A DNA stretch of 64,000 nucleotides from Bog-756 sp963727955. Its GTDB lineage: Bacteria > Actinomycetota > Acidimicrobiia > Acidimicrobiales > RAAP-2. Both the position numbers and the translations under genes were made by a program. Position 1 is the stretch's first letter. Each line of letters starts with the position of its first letter. Positions 61,967-64,000 of this stretch are shown here, piece after piece. The notes under the pieces are model-generated. The model made no database searches. It was not told the DNA's origin and saw only the letters and a program-made list of their open reading frames with translations. The stretch covers positions 62,001-126,000 of the forward strand of contig CAVSII010000001.1 of the NCBI GenBank assembly GCA_963727955.1. Reading direction: 5' to 3'.

Positions 61967-62752
61967 GTGACCGATACCACCTCATCGACTGCACCGGGCC
62001 CATCGACTGCACCGGGCCCATCGACGGCACCGGGCCCGGCCGAAGACCAGCTCTACTTCCGACAGCTGCTGGCCGGCCGCGACTTCGCCATCGACGACCA
62101 GATTGCCCGCCAGATGGTCAACTTCGTCTACCTGGTCGGTGATCGCAAGAGCGGTGAAGCCGTCATCGTCGACCCCGCCTACGGCGTGGACGACCTGCTC
62201 GGCATCCTCCGGGCCGACGGGATGGAGTGCGTGGGAGCGCTGGCCACCCACTTCCATCCCGACCACGTCGGCGGCGACATGATGGGGTGGGGCATCGAGG
62301 GGATCGCCCGCCTGCTGGAGGCATCGCCGGTGCCGGTGCACGTGCAGGTGGAGGAGGCCACCTGGGTCACCCGGGTGACGGGTGTGGGCTCCGGTGACCT
62401 GGTGACCCACCGAGGCGGGGACGTGGTCACCGTCGGGTCGGTGCCCATCACCCTGGTGCACACCCCCGGTCACACCCCGGGCAGCCAGTGCTTCCTGGTC
62501 GACGGCCGGCTAGTGGCGGGCGACACCCTTTTTCTCGATGGCTGCGGCCGCACCGACCTTCCCGGGGGCGATCCCGCCGCTCTCTACGAGTCGTTGACCA
62601 CCCGACTGGCCCGGGTTCCCGACGACACCGTTCTCTACCCCGGGCATATGTATTCGACCGAGCCCTCGGCCACCATGGGGCATACCCGGGCCCACAACTA
62701 CGTGTTCCGCCTCCAGACCCCCGAACAGTGGATGACCATGTTCGGGCAGTGA
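61967..62752 (+). CDS. MBL-fold hydrolase (glyoxalase II / persulfide-dioxygenase-like)
   Basis: About 261 residues. Metal ligands are THFHPDHVGGDMM (HxHxDH), HTPGHTPGSQC, and GDTLFLDGCGRTD; LYPGHMYS closes the site. LPGGDPAALYESL is the hallmark of the persulfide-dioxygenase-like or MBL-fold subgroup. The N-terminal tail contains three 18-bp repeats encoding Ser-Thr-Ala-Pro-Gly-Pro. I choose GTG 61967 over 61961 because TAAGGT ends six bases before it. Divergent from the acyl-CoA synthetase. Confidence 0.85.
   Translation: MTDTTSSTAPGPSTAPGPSTAPGPAEDQLYFRQLLAGRDFAIDDQIARQMVNFVYLVGDRKSGEAVIVDPAYGVDDLLGILRADGMECVGALATHFHPDHVGGDMMGWGIEGIARLLEASPVPVHVQVEEATWVTRVTGVGSGDLVTHRGGDVVTVGSVPITLVHTPGHTPGSQCFLVDGRLVAGDTLFLDGCGRTDLPGGDPAALYESLTTRLARVPDDTVLYPGHMYSTEPSATMGHTRAHNYVFRLQTPEQWMTMFGQ
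61988..62041 (+). repeat. Three tandem 18-bp units at the start of the MBL gene
   Basis: Units at 61988 and 62006 are identical; the third at 62024 is diverged at its end. They add Thr-Ala-Pro-Gly-Pro-Ser repeats to the N-terminus ahead of the hydrolase fold. Confidence 0.9.
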
Positions 62753-62795
62753 CGGACGCCGGACGGTCCGACCGGGCAACCTACGATGTCGCCCG

Positions 62796-64000
62796 ATGAG
62801 CGAACCCCTGTCCTCTGATTCCACCATCGTCATCGTGGGTGCCTCGCTGGCCGGGATGCGGGCCGCCGAAGAGATCCGCCACCTCGGCCACACCGGCAGG
62901 GTGGTCATCGTGGGTGACGAATTGCATCCCCCCTACGACAGGCCGCCGTTGTCCAAGCAGTTCCTGGCCGGTACCTGGGATGAGGCGCGCATCCACCACC
63001 ACACGCCGGACAAGCTCGACGGGTTCGGTCTCGAGTTCCGGCTCGGACAGTGGGCTGCGTCACTCGACACCGAGGCGCGCACACTGGCCTGCGACGGTCA
63101 GCAGCTCCACTACGACGGCCTGATCATCGCCACCGGTGCCCGGGCCCGCCCCTGGCCCGACACGGAGGACATGGAACACGTCCATGTCCTCCGGGCGCTG
63201 GAGGACGCTCAGTCGATCCGTTCCGATCTGCTGGCCGCCGGCGAGGGAGCCCGGGTGGTGGTCATCGGGGCCGGATTCATCGGATCCGAGGTGGCAGCCA
63301 CCTGCCGTGGACTGGGGGCCACCGTGACCGTGGTGGAAGCGCTGCCCACCCCCCTCGGCCGGGTACTGGGCGACCAGATGGGTGACGCCGTCGCCCATCT
63401 GCACAGGAATCGGGGGGTGACCCTGCGTACCGGGATCGGAGTCGATCACGTGGCCGAAGGCTCGGGCGATGGACCGGCGGCGATCGTCCACCTGGCCGAC
63501 GGGTCCCGCCTGGACGCCGACCTGGTAGTGGTGGGGATCGGGGTTGTCCCGGCCACCGCCTGGCTCGAAGGCTCGGGGCTGACCATCGACAATGGCGTGG
63601 TGTGCACCGACACGCTGTTTGCCGCCGACCGGGTGACGGCCGCCGGGGACGTGGCTCGGTGGACGCCGCCCGCCCTGGGCGAGCCGGTCAGGGTGGAGCA
63701 TTGGACCAACGCCGCCGAAGGGGGCGCGGTAGCCGCCCGCAATTTGTTGGCCGGTTCGTCCGCCGCCGTTCCCTACGATCCCCTCTTCTTCTTCTGGTCC
63801 GATCAGTACGAGACCAAGATCCAGGTCATCGGCCTTCCCGGTCCCGACGACGAGGTGGTGGTGGTGGACGGGTCGGTGGAGGACGGCAAGCTGGTGGCCC
63901 TCTACCGGCGGGGCGACCGACTCCGGGCCGCCCTGGCCTTCAGCCGGGCCCGGCAGCTCATGGCCTACCGGCCGCTGCTGGCCGCCGGTGCATCGTTCGA
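62796..64000 (+). CDS. FAD-dependent ferredoxin/rubredoxin-type reductase, 3' end beyond window
   Basis: About 400 residues visible, still open at the window end. TIVIVGASLAGMRAAEEIRHLG is the FAD site; PYDRPPLSKQFLAG, LIIATGARARPWP, then RVVVIGAGFIGSEVAATCRGLG (NAD site) and TLFAADRVTAAGDVARW follow. PYDPLFFFWSDQYETKIQVIG is the C-terminal domain of oxygenase-coupled ferredoxin reductases. It likely transfers electrons from NAD(P)H to a ferredoxin serving an oxygenase or P450. TACGAT is 8 bp before the ATG, so leaderless or nearly so. Confidence 0.9.
   Translation, partial: MSEPLSSDSTIVIVGASLAGMRAAEEIRHLGHTGRVVIVGDELHPPYDRPPLSKQFLAGTWDEARIHHHTPDKLDGFGLEFRLGQWAASLDTEARTLACDGQQLHYDGLIIATGARARPWPDTEDMEHVHVLRALEDAQSIRSDLLAAGEGARVVVIGAGFIGSEVAATCRGLGATVTVVEALPTPLGRVLGDQMGDAVAHLHRNRGVTLRTGIGVDHVAEGSGDGPAAIVHLADGSRLDADLVVVGIGVVPATAWLEGSGLTIDNGVVCTDTLFAADRVTAAGDVARWTPPALGEPVRVEHWTNAAEGGAVAARNLLAGSSAAVPYDPLFFFWSDQYETKIQVIGLPGPDDEVVVVDGSVEDGKLVALYRRGDRLRAALAFSRARQLMAYRPLLAAGASF

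Overview
This is a GC-rich actinobacterial chromosome segment. WhiB-type and MarR/TetR regulators, an F420-type luciferase-like oxidoreductase, a DUF222/HNH protein, a class E sortase, a DUF4012 protein and a B12-dependent ribonucleotide reductase fit Actinomycetota; an Acidimicrobiia-like lineage is my inference. At least a dozen genes have a TANNNT hexamer 6 to 8 nt before an ATG or GTG (once a GTC), so leaderless transcription looks common.

Layout. 1-12.8 kb is general metabolism: a TetR regulator, an acetoacetate-decarboxylase-like protein divergent from a PlsC acyltransferase, an ACT protein, glycerol kinase, nrdJ behind a long leader with an NrdR-like box, a MarR/MFS pair, a DUF222-HNH protein and small membrane proteins. 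12.9-35.2 kb is a cell-surface polysaccharide and envelope region: an LPFTG protein, class E sortase, DUF4012 protein, GT-C-like membrane protein, UDP-galactopyranose-mutase-like flavoprotein, four glycosyltransferases, a Wzc-type tyrosine autokinase, an O-antigen-ligase-like protein, two related membrane-anchored proteins, an AcpS/ACP pair, a polyprenyl-phosphate sugar transferase, a low-molecular-weight tyrosine phosphatase and an NAD-dependent epimerase. Initiation (sugar transferase), chain building, polymerisation or ligation, and kinase/phosphatase control are all present, but no recognisable flippase is.

35.6-46.2 kb holds WhiB, a NUDIX/zinc-ribbon/histidine-phosphatase run, an amidohydrolase, a zinc alcohol dehydrogenase, a monooxygenase-like protein, Ohr, an LLM oxidoreductase, a metallopeptidase, an Smr protein and an RDD protein. 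A 195-bp, nearly pure C tract lies at 44.67-44.86 kb.

46.2-60.1 kb contains many genes broken by 1-2 base shifts: prs, a Tat-type esterase, an enoyl-CoA hydratase, a glycosyltransferase, a serine-acetyltransferase-like protein, a TIG protein, a collagen-like protein, xseA and xseB. Several are widely conserved housekeeping genes, so unpolished sequence is more likely than real decay. The RNase P RNA (rnpB) is here on the minus strand. From 60.1 kb the frames are clean again: an acyl-CoA synthetase, an MBL-fold hydrolase and a ferredoxin-reductase-like flavoprotein cut by the window end. I saw no tRNA, rRNA, CRISPR array, insertion sequence or prophage.
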